Source: Bacillus pseudomycoides DSM 12442 (GTDB lineage: Bacteria > Bacillota > Bacilli > Bacillales > Bacillaceae_G). From it: a stretch of DNA of 64,000 nucleotides. Each line of letters starts with the position of its first letter. Within the stretch, counting starts at the first letter, position 1. The position numbers and the translations under genes are program-made. Below the pieces are notes generated by a model. The model saw nothing but the letters and a program-made list of their open reading frames with translations. It made no database searches and had not been told where the DNA came from. The stretch spans positions 1,703,772 to 1,767,771 of the forward strand of contig NZ_CM000745.1 of the NCBI RefSeq assembly GCF_000161455.1, in the 5' to 3' direction. Shown one piece after another: positions 26,257 to 34,423 of this stretch.

Positions 26257-26880
26257 ATGAAACGTATAAAAAAATTAGGAACAACAATGATGGCAACAGT
26301 AATTGCAATGGGACTTTTCTCGTTACCTGTTAGTGCACATGTAACGGTGAAACCGGCTAATTCTGGAGTGGATTCTTGGGAAACGTATACAATAAAGGTA
26401 CCTGTTGAGAAGGATATAGCAACAACCAAAATTACCCTTAAAATCCCAGAGGGAGTTGAGTTCCAGCGGTATGAACCTGTACCAGGATGGAAAGTCAATG
26501 AACAAAAAGATACATCTGGGAAGGTTAAATCTGTTATATGGGAAGCGACTGGAGAAGGTATTTTACCGGGGCAATTTCAGCAATTTACTTTTGTTGCGAA
26601 AAATCCAGATAAAGAGCAAAAAGTGGCTTGGGATGCATATCAACAGTATAAGGATGGAGATATTGCAGAGTGGACAGGTGATGAGAAAGCAGATAAACCG
26701 CACTCACTTACTACCATTACAAAAGGTACAACACTAACAGGGGAACATGGAGAATTAAAAGCACCTGATGCGAAAGAGAAAGAAAGTACAAGCCTACAAA
26801 CAATCGCGATTATTTTATCCATTCTTTCTATTATCGTTTCAATAGGTGCATGTATATTTGTATCCAGTTGTAAAAAGTAA
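26257..26880 (+). CDS. ycnI: YcnI/DUF1775 copper-binding membrane protein
   Basis: The 207-residue protein has a signal peptide ending PVSA, then mature N-terminal HVTVKPANSGVDSWETYTIK. YcnI proteins bind copper with the first His plus a Trp/Glu pair, and all three are here. The DUF1775 beta-sandwich includes GVEFQRYEPVPGWKV and WEATGEGILPGQFQQFTF. One C-terminal transmembrane helix ends in SCKK. It lies 53 bp downstream of ycnJ. Its stop codon is directly followed by an IS3-type transposase fragment, so the insertion ended at the gene border. Confidence 0.9.
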   Translation: MKRIKKLGTTMMATVIAMGLFSLPVSAHVTVKPANSGVDSWETYTIKVPVEKDIATTKITLKIPEGVEFQRYEPVPGWKVNEQKDTSGKVKSVIWEATGEGILPGQFQQFTFVAKNPDKEQKVAWDAYQQYKDGDIAEWTGDEKADKPHSLTTITKGTTLTGEHGELKAPDAKEKESTSLQTIAIILSILSIIVSIGACIFVSSCKK

Positions 26881-26881
26881 T

Positions 26882-27075
26882 TGTCTAGATAGTGCCCAAT
26901 GGAATCCTTTTTCGGTCATATGAAAGATGAATTAGACTACAAGTGTTGTCAAACATTCCAATCTCTTCAACTGGTAATCGAGAAGTATATGCAAGATTAT
27001 AATTATGATCGTTATCAATGGACACTCAAAAAGATGGTTCCGGTACAATACCGGAACCATCTGTTAAGTGCCTAA
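26882..27075 (+). pseudogene. IS3-family transposase remnant (OrfB C-terminus)
   Basis: The end of an IS3-type integrase is visible: ESFFGHMKDELDYKCCQTFQ, then YNYDRYQWTLKKMVPVQYRN and a stop at 27073. Upstream, CLDSAP is in another frame because one C is missing near 26896. The catalytic Glu is in MESFFGH; the rest of the DDE domain is gone. The right end (about 27095-27125, ACTGTCC...GGTACAGTTCA) resembles an IS3 terminal repeat. Confidence 0.8.
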
Positions 27076-27138
27076 TTTTTAAAGGTCTTTTTATTAAACT
27101 GTCCATTTTATAGGGTACAGTTCATAGGCTCTTTCTTT

Positions 27139-27296
27139 TTTATCCCGCATTAACGGACAGTAACACTCTCCCCTCAAAATTCAGCGAAAGCAAAGAAGTT
27201 AGGTGGGAGATGAACTGTCCGTAAAAGCCCGATTGGTGAGGGGTAATAATCAGTGGGGGATGGAGAAAACCCCCACTGATTAAAGTTTCACTTTAT
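27139..27296 (+). repeat. bcr1 repeat, copy B
   Basis: A full-length 158-bp element flanked by TTTAT (27139-27143 and 27292-27296), starting TTTATCCCGCATTAACGG and ending AAAGTTTCACTTTAT. It abuts the stop codon of the EamA gene on the minus strand and follows the IS3 remnant. Confidence 0.9.
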
Positions 27297-28207
27297 TAAC
27301 ATTTTTTGGGTTCAATAGACTGTTTCATGATGAGCGATTTCGGTTTTATATTTACAAAGCAAATGCTTACGACAATAAATAGAAGTCCAACAAATAAGCT
27401 AATTGTAATCGCCTCATGTAGGAAAATAGAACTTATAATAATTGCGATAAGTGGAATAAGAAATGTATAGGCACCAACTTTACTTGCTTCTCCAGCTCCG
27501 ACAAGTGTAAAGTAAGCGAGCCAGCCCATTGCGATAACAAAGATTGAGATGAATAGTAGTACGATTACAAATGGTATGCTCCAAGCGATGCTGGACCAGC
27601 TTTCAAATTCTGAACCGAAGCCAATTAAGCAAAATCCACCGATAATAAGTTGAAGTGTCACCATCCAAATTGCGTTTACACGGTTTCCAGTTTTTTTGAT
27701 AAACACTGTACCAAGCGCCCATCCAATTGCACATCCTAAAGCAAGTAAGATGCCGATGACAGAAATATGTCCAGTTAAGCTACTAGAGCTAATAACAGCA
27801 ACGCCCGCAAATCCAAGAATAAGACCAAAAATTTTCAAGCCATACATTGCTTCTTCCAGCCAAATCCAAGAGAAAATTCCAAGTAAGACAGGCTGAAGAA
27901 ATACAATAGCGGAAAAGAGTCCAGCGGGCATATACTGAAGCCCTACAGTTTGTAGTCCGTAAAATAAAATAATGTTGAGTAGAGCTGAAATAAAGTATAA
28001 ATGCCAAGTTTCTTTTAGATGTAACTGTTTGTATTTTGGCAATGCAAAAATAAGTAGAATGAATCCTCCAATTATTGTTCTAATTCCTGCAAACAATACG
28101 GGCGGTGTATAATGCAGAGCGAATTTAGATAAAGGCCAATTAATCCCCCACATAAGAACGAGAAATGAAAGGATTATGACCGTTTTTGTTCGTGAAAGCT
28201 GTGTCAC
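27296..28207 (-). CDS. EamA/DMT family transporter
   Basis: The 303-residue protein has ten hydrophobic helices in two homologous halves (EamA repeats). The first begins IILSFLVLMWGINWPLSKFAL. The second begins IGILLALGCAIGWALGTVFIK. Proteins of this class export amino acids or other small metabolites. The start is GTG 28207, after AAGGAGGT. It is divergent from a LysR regulator with a shared 97-bp control region, the usual layout for a LysR-controlled exporter. The stop codon touches bcr1 copy B. The substrate is unknown. Confidence 0.9.
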   Translation of the reverse strand: MTQLSRTKTVIILSFLVLMWGINWPLSKFALHYTPPVLFAGIRTIIGGFILLIFALPKYKQLHLKETWHLYFISALLNIILFYGLQTVGLQYMPAGLFSAIVFLQPVLLGIFSWIWLEEAMYGLKIFGLILGFAGVAVISSSSLTGHISVIGILLALGCAIGWALGTVFIKKTGNRVNAIWMVTLQLIIGGFCLIGFGSEFESWSSIAWSIPFVIVLLFISIFVIAMGWLAYFTLVGAGEASKVGAYTFLIPLIAIIISSIFLHEAITISLFVGLLFIVVSICFVNIKPKSLIMKQSIEPKKC

Positions 28208-28226
28208 GATAATACCTCCTTGTTGT

Positions 28227-28246
28227 ATATCATTTCACTATGATAT
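28227..28246. promoter_or_regulatory. LysR-type operator candidate
   Basis: ATATCA and TGATAT are perfect inverted 6-bp arms with 8 bp between them, within the EamA/LysR divergent region. This fits a T-N11-A LysR box. Confidence 0.6.
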
Positions 28247-28304
28247 GATATTGAACACGATAAATAAAATGAATCTTTTTTATAAGGAGTATAAGTAATT
28301 TGTT

Positions 28305-29174
28305 ATGACCATTACACAACTTCAAGTTTTTATAAAAGTAGTTGAACTAGGAAGTTTTACGAAGGCAGCTCGAGTTTTAAATATGACACAACCAGCTGTG
28401 AGCCATGCTATTTCTAGTGTTGAATCGGAACTCGGTGTAACGCTTATTATACGCGATAAAAGGAAAGGTCTAATTCTGACTGATGTAGGAAATCGGATTC
28501 TTGTTCATTTTCGAGAAATTTTAAATGGCGTTGAGAAAGTAGAACAAGAGGTTGCGATGGAGAAAGGGCATGAAGTCGGGACGATTCGAATCGGAAGCTT
28601 TCCAAGTGCATCAGCATATTTCTTGCCTAGAATGATTAATATCTTTCGTGAAAAATATCCGAATTTAGAGCTAGTTCTCCATGAAGGAACACTGAAAGAA
28701 GTAGAAGAGTGGCTATTATCACGTGTAATTGATGTCGGAATTGTTATTTTGCCCAATAAAGAAATGGAGATTGTACCGTTAACGAGGGGGAAAATGGTTG
28801 TTGTCCTGCATAATGATCATCCTCTTTGTGAGAAAGAAGCTATTACAATAAATGATTTAGAGGGTGAACCAATTATTTTATTTAAGGGAGGATACGAACC
28901 ACCAATTATTGATATGTTTAAACAAGCAGGTGTACCACTTCGAGTTGAGTATGCGGTGTCTACCGTTACAACATCTTTAAATATGATTCAAGAGGGGTTA
29001 GGTTTAGCGATATTAGCTGAATTATCTTTAACGAATTTACCTCCAAATGTCAAAACGAAAGAATTAGCACCTCAAGTATGGAGGGAAATTGCTTTAGCTG
29101 TTCCTTCATTAAGGGAATCTTCACTAGCTGTTCAACTATTTATTGAAGAGTTCCAAGGGCTATTCGCAGAATGA
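28305..29174 (+). CDS. LysR-family transcriptional regulator
   Basis: The 289-residue LysR regulator has the N-terminal helix-turn-helix (TITQLQVFIKVVELGSFTKA, AARVLNMTQPAVSHAISSVE) and the periplasmic-binding-like effector domain from about residue 90. The ribosome site AAGGAG lies 15 nt before ATG 28305. The divergent EamA transporter is the likely target. A terminator-like hairpin follows at 29181. The effector cannot be predicted. Confidence 0.92.
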   Translation: MTITQLQVFIKVVELGSFTKAARVLNMTQPAVSHAISSVESELGVTLIIRDKRKGLILTDVGNRILVHFREILNGVEKVEQEVAMEKGHEVGTIRIGSFPSASAYFLPRMINIFREKYPNLELVLHEGTLKEVEEWLLSRVIDVGIVILPNKEMEIVPLTRGKMVVVLHNDHPLCEKEAITINDLEGEPIILFKGGYEPPIIDMFKQAGVPLRVEYAVSTVTTSLNMIQEGLGLAILAELSLTNLPPNVKTKELAPQVWREIALAVPSLRESSLAVQLFIEEFQGLFAE

Positions 29175-29180
29175 TAAAGA

Positions 29181-29206
29181 GCGTCTCATATATGATAATG
29201 AGATGC
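29181..29206 (+). terminator. Terminator after the LysR gene
   Basis: GCGTCTCAT pairs with ATGAGATGC, followed by TTATTTGTTTTT. Confidence 0.65.
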
Positions 29207-29254
29207 TTATTTGTTTTTAACTATAATAATGTCCAAAAAAATCTATAAAAAGGA

Positions 29255-29290
29255 TTGACTTATTTTTTTGTTGTAACTATAATGATTACA
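29255..29290 (+). promoter_or_regulatory. rrf2-type gene promoter with overlapping palindromic operator
   Basis: TTGACT (29255-29260) and TATAAT (29278-29283) are 17 bp apart, a near-ideal SigA promoter. The operator TGTAACTATAATGATTACA (29272-29290) covers the -10 box. Its arms match the palindrome at 29801-29819. Confidence 0.75.
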
Positions 29291-29307
29291 TCGAGGTGGT
29301 GATCATG

Positions 29308-29739
29308 ATGAAAATTAGTAGCCGCTTTTCTATAGCTGTTCATATTTTATCTATTTTGAAAAACAATTCATCTTCTATTTGTACTTCAGAATTTATCGCT
29401 GAGAGTGTAAATACAAATCCGGTTGTAATTCGAAAAATAATGTCTGACTTAAAACGGGCTGAGTTTGTTTATGTAAATCGAGGGCCAGGTGGAGCTGAAC
29501 TATTAAAGGATTTAAATGAGATTACATTATTAGATGTGTATCATGCAGTAAATGTAGTTGAGGCAGATAAGTTATTTCATATTCATGAACAACCCAATCC
29601 AGATTGTCCAATTGGAGCAAATATTCAAGCTGTATTAGAAGTGGTTTTGGTTCAAGCGCAATCTGCAATGGAAGAAGTTTTAAAAAATATCACGATGGAG
29701 AATTTGTTTGAATCGTTACAAGAGAAAATAAATGCTTGA
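29308..29739 (+). CDS. Rrf2-family transcriptional regulator
   Basis: This 143-residue regulator has the Rrf2 winged-helix start (KISSRFSIAVHILSILKNNS), the recognition region NTNPVVIRKIMSDLKRAEFV and the wing VNRGPGGAELLKDL. A single cysteine in PNPDCPIG sits where redox-sensing members of the family often have theirs; Cys is also present in SICTSEF. GAGGTGG precedes ATG 29305/29308. The promoter and the downstream DsbA gene share a 19-bp palindrome, so it probably represses itself and its neighbours. A thiol or electrophile signal is inferred. Confidence 0.9.
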   Translation: MKISSRFSIAVHILSILKNNSSSICTSEFIAESVNTNPVVIRKIMSDLKRAEFVYVNRGPGGAELLKDLNEITLLDVYHAVNVVEADKLFHIHEQPNPDCPIGANIQAVLEVVLVQAQSAMEEVLKNITMENLFESLQEKINA

Positions 29740-29800
29740 AATAAGGATTGAAACATGCCAAGTTCTATAAAAAAGAGAGTGCATATTTTTTTTATATAAA

Positions 29801-29819
29801 TGTAACCACTTTGGTTACA
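29801..29819. promoter_or_regulatory. Perfect palindrome upstream of the DsbA-like gene, likely Rrf2 operator
   Basis: TGTAACCACTTTGGTTACA is an 8-3-8 perfect palindrome. The rrf2 promoter holds the related TGTAAC(N7)ATTACA of the same length, which argues that the Rrf2 protein binds both. Confidence 0.7.
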
Positions 29820-29854
29820 ACTAATGACAATTAATGAAGGTAAGGTGTAATTAT

Positions 29855-30505
29855 ATGACTGTAAAAATGAAAGTGTACTCTGATTTTATTTGTCCATTTT
29901 GTTTTTTGGCAAAGGGCCCATTGGATGAAGTAGCTAAGGAAAAAGATGTAGAAATTGAATGGATGCCATTCGAATTACGTCCAAGTCCATATGCAAAAAT
30001 TGATCCATGGCAAGAACCAGATAAATTAAGTTCTTGGGATTCGTTTATTCTTCCTACTGCGAAAAAGTTAGGAGTTGAGATGAGTTTACCACGTGTTTCA
30101 CCTCATCCATATACACACTTTGCGTTTGAAGGATATCAATTTGCGAAGGAACATGGTTTGGAAAATGCTTTTCATCATCGAGTGTTTACAGCATTTTTCC
30201 AGGAAGAACAAAATATTGAAGAGATAGATGTACTAACAAAGTTAGCAGGTGAAGTAGGGCTTCCTGAAGCTGAATTTAAAGAAGCTTTAATAACTCGTAA
30301 ATATAAAGAGAAACATCAAAAAGCAATCCAACACGCATATGATGAAGCAAATATTCTGGCTGTTCCAACGGTAATGATTGGAGACGAAGTAATTCAAGGT
30401 CTTGCTAGTAAGGAAATGCTAGAAAGAGTAATTGATAAAGAAATACAAAAGGGAAAAACAAATTCATTTGATGGAATGCAATGTACAACTGATGGATATT
30501 GCTAA
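29855..30505 (+). CDS. DsbA/FrnE-family thiol oxidoreductase
   Basis: The 216-residue protein has the 2-hydroxychromene isomerase/DsbA thioredoxin fold. Its active site is CPFC (SDFICPFCFLAKGPLDE) near the N-terminus and the cis-proline region is ILAVPTVMIGDEVIQGL. There is no signal peptide, so it acts in the cytoplasm like FrnE. The C-terminus carries another Cys pair (QCTTDGYC). ATG 29855 follows AAGGTG. It lies behind an Rrf2-type operator and 75 bp before a nitroreductase, suggesting a disulfide or electrophile-stress group. Confidence 0.88.
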   Translation: MTVKMKVYSDFICPFCFLAKGPLDEVAKEKDVEIEWMPFELRPSPYAKIDPWQEPDKLSSWDSFILPTAKKLGVEMSLPRVSPHPYTHFAFEGYQFAKEHGLENAFHHRVFTAFFQEEQNIEEIDVLTKLAGEVGLPEAEFKEALITRKYKEKHQKAIQHAYDEANILAVPTVMIGDEVIQGLASKEMLERVIDKEIQKGKTNSFDGMQCTTDGYC

Positions 30506-30580
30506 TACTTGTCTTCAATTGAAGAATCAAATCTATTTGTTTAAATAAATTATACAACTTATATACTTGGAGGAATTAAC

Positions 30581-31183
30581 ATGTCAGTAACTAGAACAAA
30601 TTTAAAAGATGCAATCGTGAACCGTCGTTCAATCCGTAAAGTAACAAAAAATGCTACGATTACAAAAGAAAGAATTCAAGATGTTTTAAAAACAGCTTTA
30701 CACGCACCATCATCTTTCAACATGCAAAGTGGTCGTATGGTTGTATTAATGGATGCAGAGCATGAAAAGTTCTGGGATATTGTAAAAGAAACACTTAGAG
30801 CGCGTGTGCCAGCAGAAAATTTTGAAGCAACTGTTGAAAGACTAAAAGGTTTCCATGATGGAGTGGGGACAGTATTATTCTTTGAAAATCAAGCAACTGT
30901 AAAACAAATGCAAGAAAATGCACCTTTATATAAGGAGCAGTTCCCATATTGGTCTCACCAAGGGAGTGCAATGTTACAATATGCTGTTTGGATGTCATTA
31001 TCTGCAGAGGGAATCGGAGCATCATTACAACACTACAATCCAATTGTAGATGCTGAAGTGAAAGAAACATGGGATATTCCAGCAGAATGGAGCTTAGTAG
31101 CACAAATGCCATTTGGTGAGCCAAATGAACAACCAGGAGAAAGAACGTTCTTACCTACTGAAGATGTAGTGAAATTTTATTAA
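30581..31183 (+). CDS. Nitroreductase family protein
   Basis: The 200-residue FMN-dependent oxidoreductase has the start AIVNRRSIRKVTKNATITKE (the R-R-S-x-R flavin-binding turn) and LHAPSSFNMQSGRMVVLMD. It then has the dimer-interface block GIGASLQHYNPIVD and the C-terminal AQMPFGEPNEQPGER. It is clearly paralogous to the gene at 47509. GGAGG precedes the ATG. It ends with a good terminator at 31218. It probably reduces quinones or nitro compounds; its position in the Rrf2-DsbA group supports a stress role. Confidence 0.9.
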   Translation: MSVTRTNLKDAIVNRRSIRKVTKNATITKERIQDVLKTALHAPSSFNMQSGRMVVLMDAEHEKFWDIVKETLRARVPAENFEATVERLKGFHDGVGTVLFFENQATVKQMQENAPLYKEQFPYWSHQGSAMLQYAVWMSLSAEGIGASLQHYNPIVDAEVKETWDIPAEWSLVAQMPFGEPNEQPGERTFLPTEDVVKFY

Positions 31184-31217
31184 AATGTACGACTGAAAGT
31201 ATAAATATATATAGCAG

Positions 31218-31253
31218 AAAAAGAAGCTGTTTTGACAAATAGCTTCTTTTTTT
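31218..31253 (+). terminator. Terminator after the nitroreductase gene
   Basis: AAAAAGAAGCT pairs perfectly with AGCTTCTTTTT around a 12-nt loop. Confidence 0.85.
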
Positions 31254-31503
31254 ATGTAAATGATTTTAAGGATTAATTGAAAAATATAAATAAAGTTGTT
31301 TAATCTTTTATGGGAAATTTGGTTTTAAAACCGAAGGCATTCTAAAAAATGACAAATACCGTTCTGCCGACCAATACTATAACACCGTTGATGTGGGAGG
31401 ATTTCATGTGTGATGTCTTGTGCACAGTCTGTATTTTACTGCGCAATAAAAGAATGAAACAACTTTATTGTAAATTAAACGACTTTATTTGTAATTAAAA
31501 ACC
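31254..31503. other. Intergenic stretch
   Basis: Nothing recognisable was found. It is AT-rich, with no coding trace or strong hairpin before bcr1 copy C. Confidence 0.4.
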
Positions 31504-31659
31504 TTTATCCCGCATTAGCGGGCAGTAAGACCCCCACCTCAAAATTTGGCAAAAGCAAAGAAGTTAGGTGGGGATGAACTGCCCGTAAAAGCCCGATTGG
31601 TTCAACTAATAATCAGTGGGGGATGAAGAAAAACCCCACTGATTAAAGTTTCACTTTAT
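31504..31659 (+). repeat. bcr1 repeat, copy C
   Basis: A full-length 156-bp element flanked by TTTAT at 31504-31508 and 31655-31659. It differs from copy A mainly in orientation and a few bases. Confidence 0.9.
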
Positions 31660-31779
31660 TGTTCAGGTACACTAATACTTAATTTGTTATGGTATGAGTA
31701 TGAACTCTTCGTTTAGGGAAGAACTATAATAAATAATATTTGCTCGATTCAATGAAAGTTTATAAAAGGATGTGTAATT

Positions 31780-31908
31780 ATGAATAAAGAGAAGAAATAT
31801 ACAGTTGTAGGCACAGATATTTATGAAGTGAAACGTTTAAATAAAAATTCTGGGTTAACGTATAATCAAGTAAAGGAGTTACTAGCAAAGCGGATGAAGC
31901 GGAAATAA
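31780..31908 (+). CDS. Small basic protein (42 residues), unknown function
   Basis: The ORF begins MNKEKKYTVVGTDIYEVKRL and ends ELLAKRMKRK. AAAGGATG gives a ribosome site about 7 nt before the ATG. The regular pattern TDIYEVKRLNKNSGLTYNQV looks like a folded helix-turn-helix-sized peptide and recalls short conserved B. cereus-group proteins. I cannot name the family. It stands alone between two bcr1 copies (31504-31659 and 31939-32040). Confidence 0.65.
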   Translation: MNKEKKYTVVGTDIYEVKRLNKNSGLTYNQVKELLAKRMKRK

Positions 31909-31938
31909 GGAAATAAAATAGTAGTCAGGAATCATACG

Positions 31939-32040
31939 TTTATCTCGCTATTTGCGGGCAGTAATCCCCCCTCAAAATTCAGTGCAAGAAAAGAAGTTAG
32001 GTGGCAGATGAAGCCCCCGCTGATGGAAGTTTCTAGTTAT
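31939..32040 (+). repeat. bcr1 repeat, copy D, internally deleted
   Basis: It starts TTTATCTCGC and keeps the left third (GCGGGCAGTAA...AAGAAGTTAGGTGG), then jumps to the right end (CCCCCGCTGATGGAAGTTTC). About 50 bp is missing, between two GGATGAA-like repeats of the full element. The right border is degraded to TTAT. Confidence 0.8.
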
Positions 32041-32369
32041 GGCTTATTTGTTTCTGTATTTTGAATAAAAACTCTTAAAATATCAGAAAATGATAGAATT
32101 ATTTTGAATAGGTTATGTATATCAGTAGTTATCCAAAAAATGAAAAAGACTAAGATTGTGTGTTGTGATGTATATACTAATATAGTTTTACGCTTTGATA
32201 TGGAATAAGAAAATAAGACAATTAAAAAGAAAAAGAGGACACTTTCAAATTAGTGAGAAAGATTGTCTTTAGAAGTTCATAAAATGTCTTAATATAGTAA
32301 CAAATAAACGGTTAGTACTTTCATGAATATATGGAATTTCCATCCGTCGAAGGGGGAGAGTGAGACTTA
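32041..32369. other. Intergenic stretch before the AI-2E transporter gene
   Basis: It holds an inverted repeat AAGACAAT (32215-32222) / ATTGTCTT (32262-32269) around a looser inner hairpin. No coding trace was found. Confidence 0.45.
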
Positions 32370-33404
32370 ATGATTCAAATGAAAAATTTCTTTCAAAGTA
32401 GAGGGTTTCAGAGGCTTCTTATATTAGTCATTTTAGCCCTTATATTATACGGGCTAAAAAGTATGATTAATTTAATATTGATTACCTTTATCCTTACGTT
32501 TCTAATGGATCGCTTTCAAAGATTTATTTCTGAAAAACTTAATCGTTTTGTACGGATAAATAGGAAAGTGATTATCGCCTTTTTATACATTGTTTTAGTT
32601 ACGTTTATTGTTGCTACGTTATATAAATATTTGCCTGTATTAACGATACAAATTTCACAATTGATTTACCAGTTCAAATTGTTTTTTAAAAATCCCCCTG
32701 ATAATGAAATGATAAGATATGTGTTTTCTGCAATTAATCAGATGGAAGTATCAAAATATATTGAACAAGGTGTGGATGTTATTTATCAATCTTTGGCGAA
32801 TATTGGAAAGATAAGTTTACAAATTTTACTTTCCCTTATTTTAAGTTTATTTTTCTTATTAGAAAAAGAGCGTATCATTGTTTTTACATCAAAATTTGAG
32901 GATAGTAAACTTAGTATTTTTTATGAGGAAATTGCATACTTTGGTCAGAAATTTGCGCGTTCATTTGGAAAAGTCATTGAGGCACAGTTTTTAATTGCCG
33001 TTGTAAACTGTATTCTTTCTGTCATTGCACTAGTATTTTTAGGTTTCCCGCAGCTACTTGTATTAGCAGTTATGATATTCTTGCTTGGTTTAATTCCTGT
33101 TGCAGGTGTTATTATTTCACTATTTCCACTTTGTATCATTGCGTATAATATTGGTGGAATTGCATATGTCGTATACATATTAATTTTTATTGCAGTTATT
33201 CATGCAATTGAAAGTTACTTCTTAAATCCGAAATTTATGTCCGCAAAAACGAATTTACCCATTTTTTATACGTTTATGGTTCTTATCTTTTCAGAGCATT
33301 TTTTAGGAATATGGGGACTCATTATTGGAATTCCAATCTTTATCTTTTTACTTGATGTGCTTGAAGTGTACGATGGAGAGAAATCGGATCTAAATACGGA
33401 ATGA
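32370..33404 (+). CDS. AI-2E family transporter (UPF0118 membrane protein)
   Basis: The 344-residue protein has six to eight membrane helices, starting with LLILVILALILYGL right after a short basic N-terminus. A soluble segment follows (about residues 90-140), then a C-terminal block of helices with LLGLIPVAGVIISLFPLCII and NPKFMSAKTNLPIFYTFMVL. The family includes AI-2 exporter TqsA and sporulation protein YtvI. Its role here is unknown. AGGGGGAG precedes the ATG and a bidirectional terminator follows. Confidence 0.88.
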   Translation: MIQMKNFFQSRGFQRLLILVILALILYGLKSMINLILITFILTFLMDRFQRFISEKLNRFVRINRKVIIAFLYIVLVTFIVATLYKYLPVLTIQISQLIYQFKLFFKNPPDNEMIRYVFSAINQMEVSKYIEQGVDVIYQSLANIGKISLQILLSLILSLFFLLEKERIIVFTSKFEDSKLSIFYEEIAYFGQKFARSFGKVIEAQFLIAVVNCILSVIALVFLGFPQLLVLAVMIFLLGLIPVAGVIISLFPLCIIAYNIGGIAYVVYILIFIAVIHAIESYFLNPKFMSAKTNLPIFYTFMVLIFSEHFLGIWGLIIGIPIFIFLLDVLEVYDGEKSDLNTE

Positions 33405-33419
33405 ATTTTTAAGCTATGC

Positions 33420-33455
33420 AAAAAGCAATCCAAGTATTTTGGATTGCTTTTTTTA
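33420..33455. terminator. Bidirectional terminator between the AI-2E gene and ldh
   Basis: AAAAAGCAATCCAA pairs with TTGGATTGCTTTTT. The A-run and T-run on both sides let it serve both convergent genes. Confidence 0.88.
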
Positions 33456-33478
33456 TAAGGTCATAATTAGCATGTATT

Positions 33479-34423
33479 TTACAGTATAGGAGCCATTGTT
33501 TCTTTTAGTACTTGAACAGAGTGATCGAACTTTAATTCTTCATCTTCACTTAATTCAACTTCTAAAATTTCACGAACACCTTGACGATTCAAGACTGCAG
33601 GAACACCGATATAAACATCTTTTTGTCCATATTGACCTTCAAGATATGCAGATACAGTTAATACGCTATTTTCATCATTTAAGATTGCTTTTGTTACACG
33701 TAAAAGGGACATACCGATTCCGTAGTATGTTGCACCTTTTCGTTCAATGATGTGATAAGCAGCATCGCGAACATTTATAAAGATTTCATCTAAATCTTGT
33801 TGATTAAGGTCATTATCTTTTTCAAGAATCGTTTGTAGTTTTTGAATTCCGATTGATACGTGGCTCCAAACTGGAAGTTCTGTATCACCATGTTCACCGA
33901 TGATGTAAGCATGAATATTGTGAGAGTCAATATTGAAATATTCTCCTAACATATAGCGGAAACGGGCAGAATCTAGAGTTGTACCAGAACCAATTACACG
34001 TTCTTTTGGTAATCCAGATTCTTTCCAAGTTACGTAAGTTAAAATATCTACAGGGTTTGTAGCAATTAAGAAGATACCATCAAATCCGCTATCCATAATA
34101 CTACGAACAATTTGTTTAAAGATTTTAGCATTTTTTTCAACTAAATCTAAACGTGTTTCACCTGGTTTTTGTGGTAAACCAGCAGTAATTACAACAAGAT
34201 CTGCATCTTTACAATCTTCATAGCTGCCTTTCCAAACCCTTGTTGGTGCTGGAGCAAAGGGAACTGCATGACTTAAATCCATTGCTTCTCCTTCTGCTTT
34301 TGCCTCGTTTACATCAACGAGAACAAATTCTTCTGCAACACCTTGGTTAATCATGCAGTAAGCATAACTACATCCTACTGCACCAGTTCCTACTAATGCA
34401 ACACGGTTAATACCTTTTTTCAT
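33479..34423 (-). CDS. ldh: L-lactate dehydrogenase
   Basis: The 314-residue enzyme reduces pyruvate to L-lactate with NADH. The NAD site is RVALVGTGAVGCSYAYCMIN. The mobile-loop arginine is in PQKPGETRLDLV and the catalytic histidine is in IGEHGDTELPVWS. TLDSARFRYMLGEY carries the substrate arginine and identifies lactate rather than malate dehydrogenase. The start ATG follows GCGAGG. B. cereus-group genomes have several ldh paralogues, so the number is not given. Only a half Rex-like site (TTGTGAA) was found about 110 bp upstream. Confidence 0.94.
   Translation of the reverse strand: MKKGINRVALVGTGAVGCSYAYCMINQGVAEEFVLVDVNEAKAEGEAMDLSHAVPFAPAPTRVWKGSYEDCKDADLVVITAGLPQKPGETRLDLVEKNAKIFKQIVRSIMDSGFDGIFLIATNPVDILTYVTWKESGLPKERVIGSGTTLDSARFRYMLGEYFNIDSHNIHAYIIGEHGDTELPVWSHVSIGIQKLQTILEKDNDLNQQDLDEIFINVRDAAYHIIERKGATYYGIGMSLLRVTKAILNDENSVLTVSAYLEGQYGQKDVYIGVPAVLNRQGVREILEVELSEDEELKFDHSVQVLKETMAPIL

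Noticed and set aside
27139..27296. bcr1 copies as CRISPR repeats or rho-independent terminators
   Set aside because: The copies are about 155 bp, dispersed over 44 kb in both orientations and lack spacers. Their shared TTTAT borders fit a mobile repeat instead.
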